Assembly (NCBI GenBank): GCA_947504725.1
Contig: CANNHN010000001.1
Span: 310,001-374,000 of the forward strand
Source of the DNA: Bacteroidota bacterium
GTDB lineage: Bacteria > Bacteroidota > Bacteroidia > 2-12-FULL-35-15
Length of the DNA stretch: 64,000 bases
Reading direction: 5' to 3'
Below are positions 44,122-51,977 of this stretch, one piece after another. Within the stretch, counting starts at the first letter, position 1, and the number at the start of each line of letters is the position of its first letter. The notes beneath the pieces are model-generated. The model was not told the DNA's origin, did not search any database, and saw nothing but the letters and a program-made list of their open reading frames with translations. The position numbers and the translations under genes are program-made.

Positions 44122-46221
44122 TTATTTTTCTTGAATAACACTCTGTTCATCTAGCTTTACAAATGTTTCTAAATCATGCAAAGCAAACTTGGATGTATTC
44201 AATGTCGTACTTATTTCATTAATTAATTTTTCGCATTCAGTTCTATTCTTAAAATCTTTTGCTCTTAATGCAATAACAGTTTTAGAAGCATCAAATCCAA
44301 ATTCTTCTTTTGTCTTACGAATAATAAATTCAGCATTCGGATGCTCGTAAGCCATTAAATAGACCAAATCCGATTGAGAATAAATTTCTTTCAAAATAGC
44401 TTCAGGATAAAACACAGGGATGGAAACTGTTAATTTCAACCCTTTCTGAGTGCAGTACACTTTTGCTTTTTTCAATAACTCAACATACTGATTTAAGTAT
44501 TTGTCTTTGTTTGTGTCATAATCACTCAACACATGTGGCTCAACATCTAAGTGTATTGCGGAGACTAGTTTCAAATCAATTCCATTGGTAATCGAATCTA
44601 GATATGTGGTAGGGTCTTTTGCGGAAAGCAATTTATTATTCCCTACTAATAATTCTGCTTGAACACCTTTTGAATTTAATTTCGTAAACAGAGTAATAGC
44701 TTCAGCCTTATTTGCTTGATCTTTTCTCAATGAAATAATAGCTATTGAAATTTTATTCAAACGAACATACTCTTCAATAAATTCAGGAGTGTATTTCGTT
44801 TGTGCTTCTGACCAAATATACAAAGCCTTATTTGTTTTTTCATGAACGATTTTCAGCGTATCAACCTTATAAGGCTTAATAAAGGTAGCTACTTCAGAGC
44901 CAGGAATCTTTGCATTGATGTCCAATAATTGCAAATACATTTCTTGTTGCAAATCCAAAAGTTCAACATCAACAGCTAATACTTCATCCAACAAATTCAA
45001 GGCAGCAAGAGGATTAAATTCATAATCTCCAAACTTTTGTTTTACTCGTTCCACACGGATTAACTCTTCATAACGTTTACGCTTTTCAAAAAAATTATTG
45101 TATTGCTTTAATTTATATCTGAATTCGTAAAACGAGTTTAATAAATCAGTTTCGTTTGTTGATGCTAATTCTTTTTGCTGATACTCCAACAATTTTGCTT
45201 GAGCAGTTACAACGCTCTTATTCGCTTTTATTCCTAATGGAATTGGGACAAATACACCTACCCCAGCTGACATAAAGCTTCTATTAGCAACCGAAGCAGT
45301 CACTAAATCGTAATAATTGTAACGGAGTTGAGTGTTTAATCGAATATCATTTAATGGCTTGTTCGACAATTCTAAATTTTCTATTTGCAATTTTAAAATA
45401 CTGTCGTTGGCTACTTTGTTTTCGCTATAAGTAAAGGTTTTAGAAATATCTACATCAAACAGAGGAAGAACATTTTTAGGCAATGTTTTAGGGTCTATTT
45501 GCATTGCCAATTGATCGTTATAACTTTTATATATTTGGTTCATACTCCCAATATCTACTTGCTGTTGCATAATATTTAGCAATTCGATTCGAGGTAAATG
45601 TTTAAGTAAATACAATTCGTTGGCAATCGTAATTTTATCGTTGATAATTTGCTGACGTTTTTCTAACAATATAATTTTATGGATATTGAAAGCATATATT
45701 ATTTTGTGAGAAATTGCAATATATTCGTCTCCAGCAATCTTTGTTTTCGGTTTTAATGAATGTATGGCATTTTCATTTTTTAATATCCGTTGCTTGTAGC
45801 GATTGCTAACAATTCCATTTGATAAAATATTCCAATCTAAACCAGCTTGAAATCTTCTGTTATAAAGTAAATTATCATCTGTGTTTAAGCCTGGATTAAA
45901 ATTCTCCAAATAACTAGCACTTCCTTCTAATCCAATATCCAGCTTCAATCGAGCAATTTTGGCGTCATTAACTTTCTTTTGATAATCGGCTATTGAAACA
46001 GAGTCAATTGACTTGATAGCATATAATTCGGGGATTACAGCATAACTTTCGTATGAAGGCCGAGCATTTGAAATATCATTGTACTTTTTCCAGAAAGCTG
46101 TTAAATCAGCTATTTTAGAACTTATTAACGAATCTTTATTATATGTAGTTTGAGAAAATGAAGAAAAAGCAAGCAAACACAAAAAATGTGTGACAAATCC
46201 TTTTATTGCTTTGTTTTTCAT
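44122..46221 (-). CDS. TolC-like outer-membrane channel fused to a glycosidase-like TIM barrel
   Basis: 699 residues. Start at 46221 gives MKNKAIKGFVTHFLCLLAFSSFS, a signal peptide; the frame runs six codons more upstream. About residues 25-465 form the TolC/OEP helical repeat (LEYQQKELASTNETDLLNSFYEFRYKLKQ and related coiled segments). About 490-690 look like a (beta/alpha)8 barrel: ISIAIISLRK, AIHLDVEPHV (an acidic DxE at strand 4), LKLTVSIPVFYPEAIL, LVYLMAYEHPN, TVIALRAKD, as in GH18-like or PgaB-like hydrolase domains. The fusion in one chain is unusual. First gene of the four-gene operon; a promoter lies just upstream. Catalysis is unproven. Confidence 0.78.
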   Translation of the reverse strand: MKNKAIKGFVTHFLCLLAFSSFSQTTYNKDSLISSKIADLTAFWKKYNDISNARPSYESYAVIPELYAIKSIDSVSIADYQKKVNDAKIARLKLDIGLEGSASYLENFNPGLNTDDNLLYNRRFQAGLDWNILSNGIVSNRYKQRILKNENAIHSLKPKTKIAGDEYIAISHKIIYAFNIHKIILLEKRQQIINDKITIANELYLLKHLPRIELLNIMQQQVDIGSMNQIYKSYNDQLAMQIDPKTLPKNVLPLFDVDISKTFTYSENKVANDSILKLQIENLELSNKPLNDIRLNTQLRYNYYDLVTASVANRSFMSAGVGVFVPIPLGIKANKSVVTAQAKLLEYQQKELASTNETDLLNSFYEFRYKLKQYNNFFEKRKRYEELIRVERVKQKFGDYEFNPLAALNLLDEVLAVDVELLDLQQEMYLQLLDINAKIPGSEVATFIKPYKVDTLKIVHEKTNKALYIWSEAQTKYTPEFIEEYVRLNKISIAIISLRKDQANKAEAITLFTKLNSKGVQAELLVGNNKLLSAKDPTTYLDSITNGIDLKLVSAIHLDVEPHVLSDYDTNKDKYLNQYVELLKKAKVYCTQKGLKLTVSIPVFYPEAILKEIYSQSDLVYLMAYEHPNAEFIIRKTKEEFGFDASKTVIALRAKDFKNRTECEKLINEISTTLNTSKFALHDLETFVKLDEQSVIQEK

Positions 46222-46259
46222 ACAGTTGAGTAGATACACCCTTAAAAAATTAGGGGACG

Positions 46260-46291
46260 CAAAAATAAGACTATTTCGTCAGCAAAACAAA
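46260..46291 (-). promoter_or_regulatory. Promoter of the polysaccharide operon
   Basis: On the minus strand TTTG (46288-46291), 20 nt, TATTTTTG (46260-46267): both consensus boxes, about 38 nt before the ATG at 46221. Confidence 0.65.
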
Positions 46292-46349
46292 ACAATTTAA
46301 CCAATAAATAGAGGGATATAGCGAAACTTGTTGAAAAAACAACTTTGAA

Positions 46350-47300
46350 TTAAAGCTTCTTTTCAATTTGATACTTATTTCTGTCGCTTGAACTGCGTGA
46401 AATAAGCTCTCCAATGAAGCCTGCAAGGAACAATTGAGTTCCAATTATCATGGCTACTAAAGCCAAATAAAACAATGGCTTATCCGTCACATCGCGTGTA
46501 GGAATTGCGTATGCCGATTTATATACTTTTTCTATGATCAAATACAAGGAAAGTCCGCCACCCATAAGGAAAGACAATGTTCCCCAAAAACCAAAAATAT
46601 GCATTGGCCGCTTCCCGAATTTTGAAACAAAAGTGATTGACATTAGATCCAAAAAGCCATTGATAAAGCGCTCAAATCCAAATTTAGTAACGCCATATTT
46701 GCGTTCTCGGTGTTGAACAACCTTCTCCTCTATCTTTGTAAAGCCTGCCCATTTTGCAATAACGGGAATGTACCGGTGCATTTCGCCATATACTTCAATG
46801 TTTTTTACAACAGCTTGACTATACGCTTTTAGTCCACAGTTAAAATCATGTAAATTATTAATTCCACTGGCTTTGCGAGTCGCCCAGTTGAATAATTTGG
46901 TAGGTATTGTCTTAGAAATAGGATCGTAACGTTTTTGCTTCCAACCAGAAACTAAGTCTAATCCATCAACCGCAATCATTTTATATAATTCAGGAATTTC
47001 ATCAGGTGAATCCTGCAAATCAGCATCCATAGTGATTACTACATCTCCTTGAACCGCTTCGAAACCAACATTTAAAGCAGCTGATTTCCCGTAATTTCTA
47101 CGAAACTTTATCCCTCTAATGTTTTGATTTTTAGCAGAAAGTGCCTCAATCACATTCCAAGATTTATCTCTAGAACCATCGTCAATTAAGATAATTTCAT
47201 AGGAATACGAAAAAGTAGTCATCACCCTTTCTATCCATTCGCACAATTCGGGTAGGGATTCTTCTTCGTTATATAAAGGTATTACAACTGAAATGTTCAT
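46350..47300 (-). CDS. Family-2 glycosyltransferase, DPM1/GtrB-like
   Basis: 316 residues. Start at 47300 gives MNISVVIPLYNEEESLPEL, while the frame continues 72 codons upstream into a repeat that is not protein. Catalytic motifs IILIDDGSRDKSW, VVITMDADLQDSPDEIPEL and the loop GLDLVSGWKQKR, then DFNCGLKAYS and two C-terminal membrane helices (about 235-260 and 275-300). This is the polyprenyl-phosphate sugar transferase group (DPM, GtrB, ArnC). It is not in the polysaccharide operon; its promoter is separate, almost at the start codon. Confidence 0.9.
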   Translation of the reverse strand: MNISVVIPLYNEEESLPELCEWIERVMTTFSYSYEIILIDDGSRDKSWNVIEALSAKNQNIRGIKFRRNYGKSAALNVGFEAVQGDVVITMDADLQDSPDEIPELYKMIAVDGLDLVSGWKQKRYDPISKTIPTKLFNWATRKASGINNLHDFNCGLKAYSQAVVKNIEVYGEMHRYIPVIAKWAGFTKIEEKVVQHRERKYGVTKFGFERFINGFLDLMSITFVSKFGKRPMHIFGFWGTLSFLMGGGLSLYLIIEKVYKSAYAIPTRDVTDKPLFYLALVAMIIGTQLFLAGFIGELISRSSSDRNKYQIEKKL

Positions 47301-47306
47301 TCGTGG

Positions 47307-47314
47307 CAAATATA
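47307..47314 (-). promoter_or_regulatory. Putative -7 box TATATTTG of the GtrB-like gene
   Basis: Exact TAnnTTTG on the minus strand with only 6 nt to the ATG at 47300, so the transcript would be leaderless or nearly so. It also excludes the longer upstream reading frame. Confidence 0.6.
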
Positions 47315-47398
47315 TAGACAAAATGCTAATTGATACGATTCTATTAGACTTTTTTAACAGACTAAGGAAAAAGTAGATAGTAGAAAGATTTAACGGAG

Positions 47399-47521
47399 CG
47401 TCATTGCGAGTCATGGCCCGAGTATCGGGACAGGATGTGGCAATCTCTTCCATAATCGTAATTCTAGTCCTCATCGTGAGAGATTGCCACATCATGCTAA
47501 AAAGCATGACTCGCAATGACG
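47399..47521. repeat. Nested 123-nt palindromic repeat
   Basis: Outer arms CGTCATTGCGAGTCATG (47399-47415) and CATGACTCGCAATGACG (47505-47521) are a perfect 17-bp inverted pair; inner arms GATGTGGCAATCTCT (47434-47448) and AGAGATTGCCACATC (47479-47493) a perfect 15-bp pair. No ORF of quality. MITE-like or a genome-wide palindromic repeat. It lies between the GtrB-like gene and the SRP RNA. Confidence 0.85.
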
Positions 47522-47562
47522 TTCTTAAAAAGAAATTTCCTTTTCAAATTCAAAATTATTCG

Positions 47563-47570
47563 TACTTTTG
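47563..47570 (+). promoter_or_regulatory. Putative -7 box TACTTTTG of the SRP RNA
   Basis: Exact TAnnTTTG four nt before the 5' end of the predicted SRP RNA. Confidence 0.6.
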
Positions 47571-47574
47571 CGCT

Positions 47575-47670
47575 GGGGTAAGTCCTTTACAAGCAGCTCC
47601 CTTTAACCCTCCAGGTGCGGAAGCAAGCAAAGGTACTAGGTTGAGCGCTGTGCTAGAGGTAGCTTACCCC
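47575..47670 (+). ncRNA. ffs: Bacterial small signal recognition particle RNA (4.5S-like)
   Basis: About 96 nt. The closing stem GGGGTAAG (47575-47582) pairs perfectly with CTTACCCC (47663-47670). The conserved apical domain is present: CCAGGTGCGGAAGCAAGCAA, with the GGAA tetraloop and the AGCA side that binds Ffh. A -7 box sits at the right distance upstream and TTCTTTTTTC follows as a terminator tail. The E. coli apical sequence differs by a few bases, as expected for Bacteroidota. The partner receptor FtsY is encoded at 59786; ffh is not in the window. Exact ends are inferred from the stem. Confidence 0.85.
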
Positions 47671-47728
47671 TTCTTTTTTCTACTTATCAAGACTTTTCCA
47701 CATTCAATATTTTAGTGTTTAGATTAGA

Positions 47729-47736
47729 TATATTTG
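47729..47736 (+). promoter_or_regulatory. Putative -7 box TATATTTG upstream of fsa
   Basis: Exact TAnnTTTG, about 98 nt before the fsa ATG. The leader would contain the palindromic repeat at 47752-47819. Confidence 0.45.
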
Positions 47737-47751
47737 CGAATAATCTAACCC

Positions 47752-47819
47752 GTCATTTCGAGCGAAGTCGAGAAATCTTTTTCTATTCATAAAGATTTCT
47801 CCTATTCAGTCGAAAAGAC
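47752..47819. repeat. TCATTTCGAG palindromic repeat in the fsa leader
   Basis: GTCATTTCGAGCGAAGTCGA then AGAAATCTTT (inner arm) pairing with AAAGATTTCT (47792-47801), ending TCAGTCGAAAAGAC. The whole element folds on itself and would lie in the 5' leader of fsa if the box at 47729 is used. Confidence 0.7.
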
Positions 47820-47834
47820 AAAATTTAAAAACAT

Positions 47835-48482
47835 ATGAAATTTTTTATCGATACAGCAAACCTTGCACAAATTAAAGAAGCACAAGATCTTGGCGTTTTG
47901 GATGGCGTAACAACTAACCCATCATTAATGGCGAAAGAAGGAATCAAAGGAGAAAAAAACATTCTAAAACATTATGTAGACATCTGCAAAATTGTAACAG
48001 GCGATGTTAGTGCTGAAGTTATTTCTACTGATTTTAAAGGAATGGTAAAAGAAGGCGAAGCATTGGCAAAATTGCATAAACAAATTGTTGTGAAAATTCC
48101 AATGATTAAAGATGGTATTAAAGCAATCAAATATTTTTCCAATAAAAAAATTCGTACAAATTGCACATTGGTATTTTCTGCTGGACAAGCATTGTTAGCA
48201 GCAAAAGCTGGAGCAACTTATGTTTCTCCTTTCATCGGAAGATTGGATGATGTTTCAACAGATGGCTTGCGTTTGATTGAAGACATTCGTTTGATTTATG
48301 ATAATTACGGATACGAAACAGAAATTTTAGCTGCTTCTGTTCGTCACCCAATGCACATTATTAACTGCGCGCAAATTGGTGCAGATGTAGTAACTTGTCC
48401 GTTAAGTGCAATTACTGCATTATTGAAACACCCTTTAACAGATAGCGGATTAGCGCAATTTTTGGCAGACGCTAAAAAATAA
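47835..48482 (+). CDS. fsa: Fructose-6-phosphate aldolase/transaldolase family
   Basis: 215-residue TIM barrel. [20 protein letters not shown] and [11 protein letters not shown] are the family opening; the Schiff-base lysine is in [38 protein letters not shown] is the central motif. The short length fits the TalC/FSA subgroup; whether it works as transaldolase in the pentose phosphate route or as F6P aldolase cannot be settled from sequence. Preceded by a repeat-containing leader and followed by a terminator. Confidence 0.93.
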   Translation: MKFFIDTANLAQIKEAQDLGVLDGVTTNPSLMAKEGIKGEKNILKHYVDICKIVTGDVSAEVISTDFKGMVKEGEALAKLHKQIVVKIPMIKDGIKAIKYFSNKKIRTNCTLVFSAGQALLAAKAGATYVSPFIGRLDDVSTDGLRLIEDIRLIYDNYGYETEILAASVRHPMHIINCAQIGADVVTCPLSAITALLKHPLTDSGLAQFLADAKK

Positions 48483-48492
48483 TTTTACAATT

Positions 48493-48542
48493 AAGCAGTA
48501 AGCAATTCTTCAATTTTAGATCGATTGTTTACTGCTTTTTTA
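48493..48542 (+). terminator. Intrinsic terminator of fsa
   Basis: 14-bp stem with one mismatch, AAGCAGTAAGCAAT (48493-48506) with ATTGTTTACTGCTT (48524-48537), then T-run. A near-tandem TTGCCTA repeat follows to 48572. Confidence 0.8.
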
Positions 48543-48578
48543 TTGCCTATTGCCTACTGTACAATTGCCTACTTAAAA

Positions 48579-49199
48579 ATGCTTCTAAGAATAAATCCAG
48601 AAAAATCGAATTACGATGAGATTGCACAAGTAGTAAAATGCTTGCGTGATGGCGGAGTGGTGATTTATCCTACAGATACTGTATACGGAATTGGTTGCGA
48701 TATCAACAAACAAAGAGCTGTAGAACGTGTGTGCAAAATCAAAGGCATTGATCCTGAAAAAGCAAATTTCTCTTTCATCTGTTCTGACCTAAGTCATTTA
48801 GCAGATTTCTCCAAACCCATCAGTACTGGAATTTACAAAGTTATGCGCAAAGCTTTGCCTGGTCCATTCACTTTTATTTTGGAAGCCAACAACAGTGTTC
48901 CAAAATTATTCAGAAGCAAAAAAAAGACAGTAGGAATTCGTATTCCAGATAATACCATTTGTTTAGAAATTGTAAAACAATTAGGGAATCCAATCATGAG
49001 CACATCCGTTCATGACGATGATGAAATAATTGAATATACTACCGACCCGGAATTGATCCATGACAAATACAAAGACATTGTAGATATTGTGATTGCAGGT
49101 GGATATGGAAACAATGAAGCATCTACTATTGTTGATTGCAGCGAAGGAGAGTTTGAAATTATCCGACAAGGATTGGGTGTTTTGGAGGAGTTTTTATAA
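48579..49199 (+). CDS. Sua5/YciO/YrdC family protein, YciO-like
   Basis: 206 residues; start at 48579 (MLLRINPEKSNYDEIAQ) rather than the 48525 ATG, which lies in the fsa spacer repeat. YrdC fold with GGVVIYPTDTVYGIGCDI, GIDPEKANFSF and GPFTFILEAN. Where TsaC/Sua5 have TSANxSG it reads MSTSVHDDDE, the form seen in YciO, so threonylcarbamoyl-AMP synthase activity (t6A modification) is not certain. Co-directional with the next gene by 9 nt. Confidence 0.86.
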   Translation: MLLRINPEKSNYDEIAQVVKCLRDGGVVIYPTDTVYGIGCDINKQRAVERVCKIKGIDPEKANFSFICSDLSHLADFSKPISTGIYKVMRKALPGPFTFILEANNSVPKLFRSKKKTVGIRIPDNTICLEIVKQLGNPIMSTSVHDDDEIIEYTTDPELIHDKYKDIVDIVIAGGYGNNEASTIVDCSEGEFEIIRQGLGVLEEFL

Positions 49200-49208
49200 A
49201 TTAGTAGT

Positions 49209-50162
49209 ATGTACAGAAAGATTCTTTTTCTTCTTTTATTCTTCCCGCCCCTCCTCTCCTATTCCCAAAAGACAAACCGTTTTAAAAACAAAAACCAACA
49301 TGGTAAGTGGATTACCTATCATGATTCTGCTAAAACCAGTGTTGATGCTATTGGTCGTTACAAAAAAGGATATCAAAAAGGCGTTTGGAAATATTACTCG
49401 GAACAAGGGTTTTTAGACAAAAAAGAAATTCATCGTTTTGGAAAAATAAAAATCAGTTACTACTTCCCTAGTGGAAAAATTAAAAAACAAGGAAAAGCAA
49501 AAATTGTAGTCGAAGAAAAAATCATTCACTTCTTCTTTTATGGCGATTGGTATGTATACGACAGCATAGGAACACTTCTTAAAAAACAATTCTACAAGGA
49601 AGGAACAAGAATTTCGGAAATAAACTATTCAACCAGTCCGACTATAAATGATTCATTAGTGGAAGTTCTAAAAAACATGAATCAAGATGTATATAAATAT
49701 CATGATTCAGTCAAACTTGCTGAAAGCACTTTCGGAAAAAATTCTACTCAATTTCAACGAGCAAAATCACTCAATGCATTGCATACATCTAAACTATTAG
49801 AAGAGTTAAATCAAATCATCGTTCAATTCGGTTACCCAGGAAAAACATTGGTTGGAGCCGAATACGCTATAGCCTTTTCTATCATCAGCTCTGCTAACAT
49901 TGTATACAAAGAAAAGCATTACAACACCATTATTGATGAGGCTAACAAAGGTGAACTCGAATGGAAAGATGTTGCTTATTTTGTTGACAAAGTGAAAGTT
50001 GCAAAAAAAGAGAAACAAGTTTATGGAACACAATACAAGATGAATGAAAGTCTAAAAAAGATAGTTCATTATCCTATTGAAGACATAGATAAGTTAAATG
50101 AAAGGAGAAAACAAGTCGGGTTGAATGAAATGGATATTACGGAGCTAATTTTTGTTGAATAA
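49209..50162 (+). CDS. Secreted protein with MORN-like/YwqK-type repeats
   Basis: 317 residues with a signal peptide (MYRKILFLLLFFPPLLSYS). The first part has short GxW/Y repeats, such as NQHGKWITYHD, GVWKYYSEQGF and GKIKKQGKAKI, of the MORN/YwqK type, and the last ~150 residues are helical with NALHTSKLLEEL and NERRKQVGLNEM. Function unknown. It begins 9 nt after the YciO-like gene and ends just before another secreted protein. Confidence 0.75.
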   Translation: MYRKILFLLLFFPPLLSYSQKTNRFKNKNQHGKWITYHDSAKTSVDAIGRYKKGYQKGVWKYYSEQGFLDKKEIHRFGKIKISYYFPSGKIKKQGKAKIVVEEKIIHFFFYGDWYVYDSIGTLLKKQFYKEGTRISEINYSTSPTINDSLVEVLKNMNQDVYKYHDSVKLAESTFGKNSTQFQRAKSLNALHTSKLLEELNQIIVQFGYPGKTLVGAEYAIAFSIISSANIVYKEKHYNTIIDEANKGELEWKDVAYFVDKVKVAKKEKQVYGTQYKMNESLKKIVHYPIEDIDKLNERRKQVGLNEMDITELIFVE

Positions 50163-50190
50163 TAGTATTTTTGTTTACGTATATTGCAGC

Positions 50191-50754
50191 ATGAAAAAGA
50201 AAAATATTCTCCTAGGCCTTTTTGTTTTTTTCTCGCAAGTATCATATTCTCAAAAAATCTTAGACTCCTTATTAAAAAACAAACACTTTGAAGTAAGTTT
50301 TGGTCAATCCTTACTATTTATTTCCAATACGACTCAAGCTAATTTCCTGTCCTCTACGGATATTGTGGTTCCAACAAGTGCCATCTTACTATTTGCAGAA
50401 TTTCGCCCAGAAAAAATTGCTCGAATTCCTGTATATATCAACTTTCCAACTGAATCAAAACAATATTTAGTAAATGGTGTCCTTGTAAATAAAAAAGCTT
50501 CCCCATCTTTTGGATCGGGTGTCGTTTTTAGACTTTTTAAAATAAAAATTGACGACCTCTCAAAAATTGAATTTGAAACTGGTCCTTTAGTCAGCGTCAT
50601 TTACGATACTAAAAATCACGTACGATTTGCTCCCATAGTGGCAGGAAGATTCAAAATATCGAGAGGAGAAAATTTTGTAATGTATTTAGGAGCAAGTTAT
50701 TCCTTTGGAATAAATGCTTTGGGAATATTGTATGGAACGGGGACAACCTTTTAA
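50191..50754 (+). CDS. Small outer-membrane protein of unknown function
   Basis: 187 residues. Start at 50191 gives MKKKNILLGLFVFFSQVSYS, a signal peptide; an in-frame TTG at 50152 inside the previous gene is rejected. After the signal the sequence is beta-rich and glycine/aromatic-rich (KHFEVSFGQSLLFIS, NFVMYLGASYSFGINALGILYG), compatible with a small barrel or porin-like protein. No family recognised. Overlaps none; it follows 28 nt after the MORN-repeat gene. Confidence 0.65.
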   Translation: MKKKNILLGLFVFFSQVSYSQKILDSLLKNKHFEVSFGQSLLFISNTTQANFLSSTDIVVPTSAILLFAEFRPEKIARIPVYINFPTESKQYLVNGVLVNKKASPSFGSGVVFRLFKIKIDDLSKIEFETGPLVSVIYDTKNHVRFAPIVAGRFKISRGENFVMYLGASYSFGINALGILYGTGTTF

Positions 50755-50767
50755 TTGAAGCCTGATA

Positions 50768-50775
50768 TAAATTTG
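50768..50775 (+). promoter_or_regulatory. Putative -7 box TAAATTTG
   Basis: Exact TAnnTTTG 47 nt before the lipoprotein ATG at 50823. Confidence 0.4.
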
Positions 50776-50822
50776 GTCTTTAGATCGTTTTATGCTAAAT
50801 TTACTATAGAACATTTAGTTTT

Positions 50823-51227
50823 ATGATGAATAAAAAATCCAATATCGTTTTTTCAATTCTAATACTTCTTGTATTCATCATTGGATGCAAAAAAAATCCA
50901 TTTGATTATAGAACAAAGTATATTGGTGATTGGGATTTCTCTTACTCTTGGTCACGATGGTCTCCAGCTGACTCTGCAACTTTATCAGGAATTACATACA
51001 CACAAGGAAGTATAGAATATGGTGATGGTAGTGAAATAAAAGTTATTCGAGATTCTAGTACCCCAGCTGATTATATAAATTTTACAGTTGACCGAGAAGG
51101 AAATCTTTCCTACGGCACAGGTGCATTCGTTGGAAAGTTCGAAACTAAGAAAAAAGTATATTATAGCGGAAGTGGTGGCGGATTAGGAAGTCCTCTAAAT
51201 TATAAAGTTTCTGGAACTAAAAAATAA
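50823..51227 (+). CDS. Small hypothetical lipoprotein
   Basis: 134 residues with a lipoprotein signal (ILILLVFIIGCKK) and a beta-rich body: KYIGDWDFSYSWSRWS resembles lipocalin-like or META-like small lipoproteins of Bacteroidota, then a glycine-rich end SGSGGGLGSPLNYKVS. Alternative start at the second Met (50826). Function unknown. Convergent with the rhodanese-like gene, 8 nt between the stops. Confidence 0.7.
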   Translation: MMNKKSNIVFSILILLVFIIGCKKNPFDYRTKYIGDWDFSYSWSRWSPADSATLSGITYTQGSIEYGDGSEIKVIRDSSTPADYINFTVDREGNLSYGTGAFVGKFETKKKVYYSGSGGGLGSPLNYKVSGTKK

Positions 51228-51235
51228 TCAGACTA

Positions 51236-51661
51236 CTACTCCACCGGAAAACCTTTTTGCACCCAATCTTCTTTTATCCCAACAGGAATATTCAGCACTT
51301 TCGCTTTTTTAAATCCATTCTCGTTTAAGTATTTAATTGCCGGACGAATATTCGGACAATTATCAGACGAGCAGCAGCCACAATAAACAACCACTTCCTT
51401 ATCAGGAAAAATTTTACTTACTTCAAACTTGAATTTCTTCATTCCTGCTTCCTCATTCACAGCACCAATCTGAATCGCACCTTTGATTTGGTCAACATTT
51501 CCAACATTAAAAATTATGGGTTTAACAGCTTTGGGATTATTGATTTGATTTGCTAATTCCTGTGGTTGAATCAATTGCTCCTTTTTTAAAGGTTCTTGTT
51601 TGATAAAAGAAAATAAAAGGATAGAAATTGGTAGCAGGATGTAAATGTATTTTTTACTCAT
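51236..51661 (-). CDS. Exported rhodanese-like protein with cysteine cluster
   Basis: 141 residues. Start at 51661 gives MSKKYIYILLPISILLFSF, a signal or anchor; the frame runs 15 codons upstream. Rhodanese fold: IQPQELANQINNPKAVKPII, then VVVYCGCCSSDNCPN, where the active-site loop holds three closely spaced cysteines and a fourth (CPN), and KAKVLNIPVGIKEDWVQKGFPV at the end. This cysteine-rich loop is typical of a secreted Bacteroidota rhodanese group whose sulfur substrate is unknown. Confidence 0.82.
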   Translation of the reverse strand: MSKKYIYILLPISILLFSFIKQEPLKKEQLIQPQELANQINNPKAVKPIIFNVGNVDQIKGAIQIGAVNEEAGMKKFKFEVSKIFPDKEVVVYCGCCSSDNCPNIRPAIKYLNENGFKKAKVLNIPVGIKEDWVQKGFPVE

Positions 51662-51747
51662 AGCTTGCTTATTTTTAAATGTATTCGTGAATACTTCGTA
51701 TTTCATAAGATTTATGTTTCTTATGAATTAGCAAATTTTGTACCAAG

Positions 51748-51977
51748 ACCTCACCCCAACCCTCTCCAAAGGAGAGGGAGATGCTTCGCAAGAAACATAA
51801 TATATTGAGTTTAATAATCGCTTCTAACAGGGAGATCCCGTGTCGTGGCACGGGATGACGATTGCGAAGAAGGGTCTTGCGATTAGAAATTGAACGGCAA
51901 TATTGTAAAAAATGTTTCTTATCGGAGCCAATCCTTCTCTTTTGGAGAAGGTGTCCGCCTAGGCGGACGGATGAGGT
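51748..51977. repeat. Composite palindromic repeat between rhodanese-like and OmpA genes
   Basis: The 315-nt gap has an outer inverted pair: CCTCACCCCAACCCTCTCC (from 51749) opposite GGAGAAGGTGTCCGCC...GGATGAGG (to 51976, with a TCCGCCTAGGCGGA palindrome), and in the middle GATCCCGTGTCGTGGCACGG (51834-51853), the same core as 29498-29524. The outer end touches the stop codon of the OmpA-family gene at 51977. No ORF. Confidence 0.75.

Noticed and set aside
47301-47516. 72-codon N-terminal extension of the GtrB-like gene
   Set aside because: The extension lies in repeat sequence and upstream of the -7 box; ATG 47300 gives the normal family start.
47404-47715. ORF of about 100 codons over the palindrome and SRP RNA
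   Set aside because: It reads through a non-coding palindrome and the SRP RNA; no protein family signal.
49209-50162. Antitoxin YwqK of a toxin-antitoxin pair
   Set aside because: Only the repeats match; the protein is secreted and no toxin gene is adjacent.
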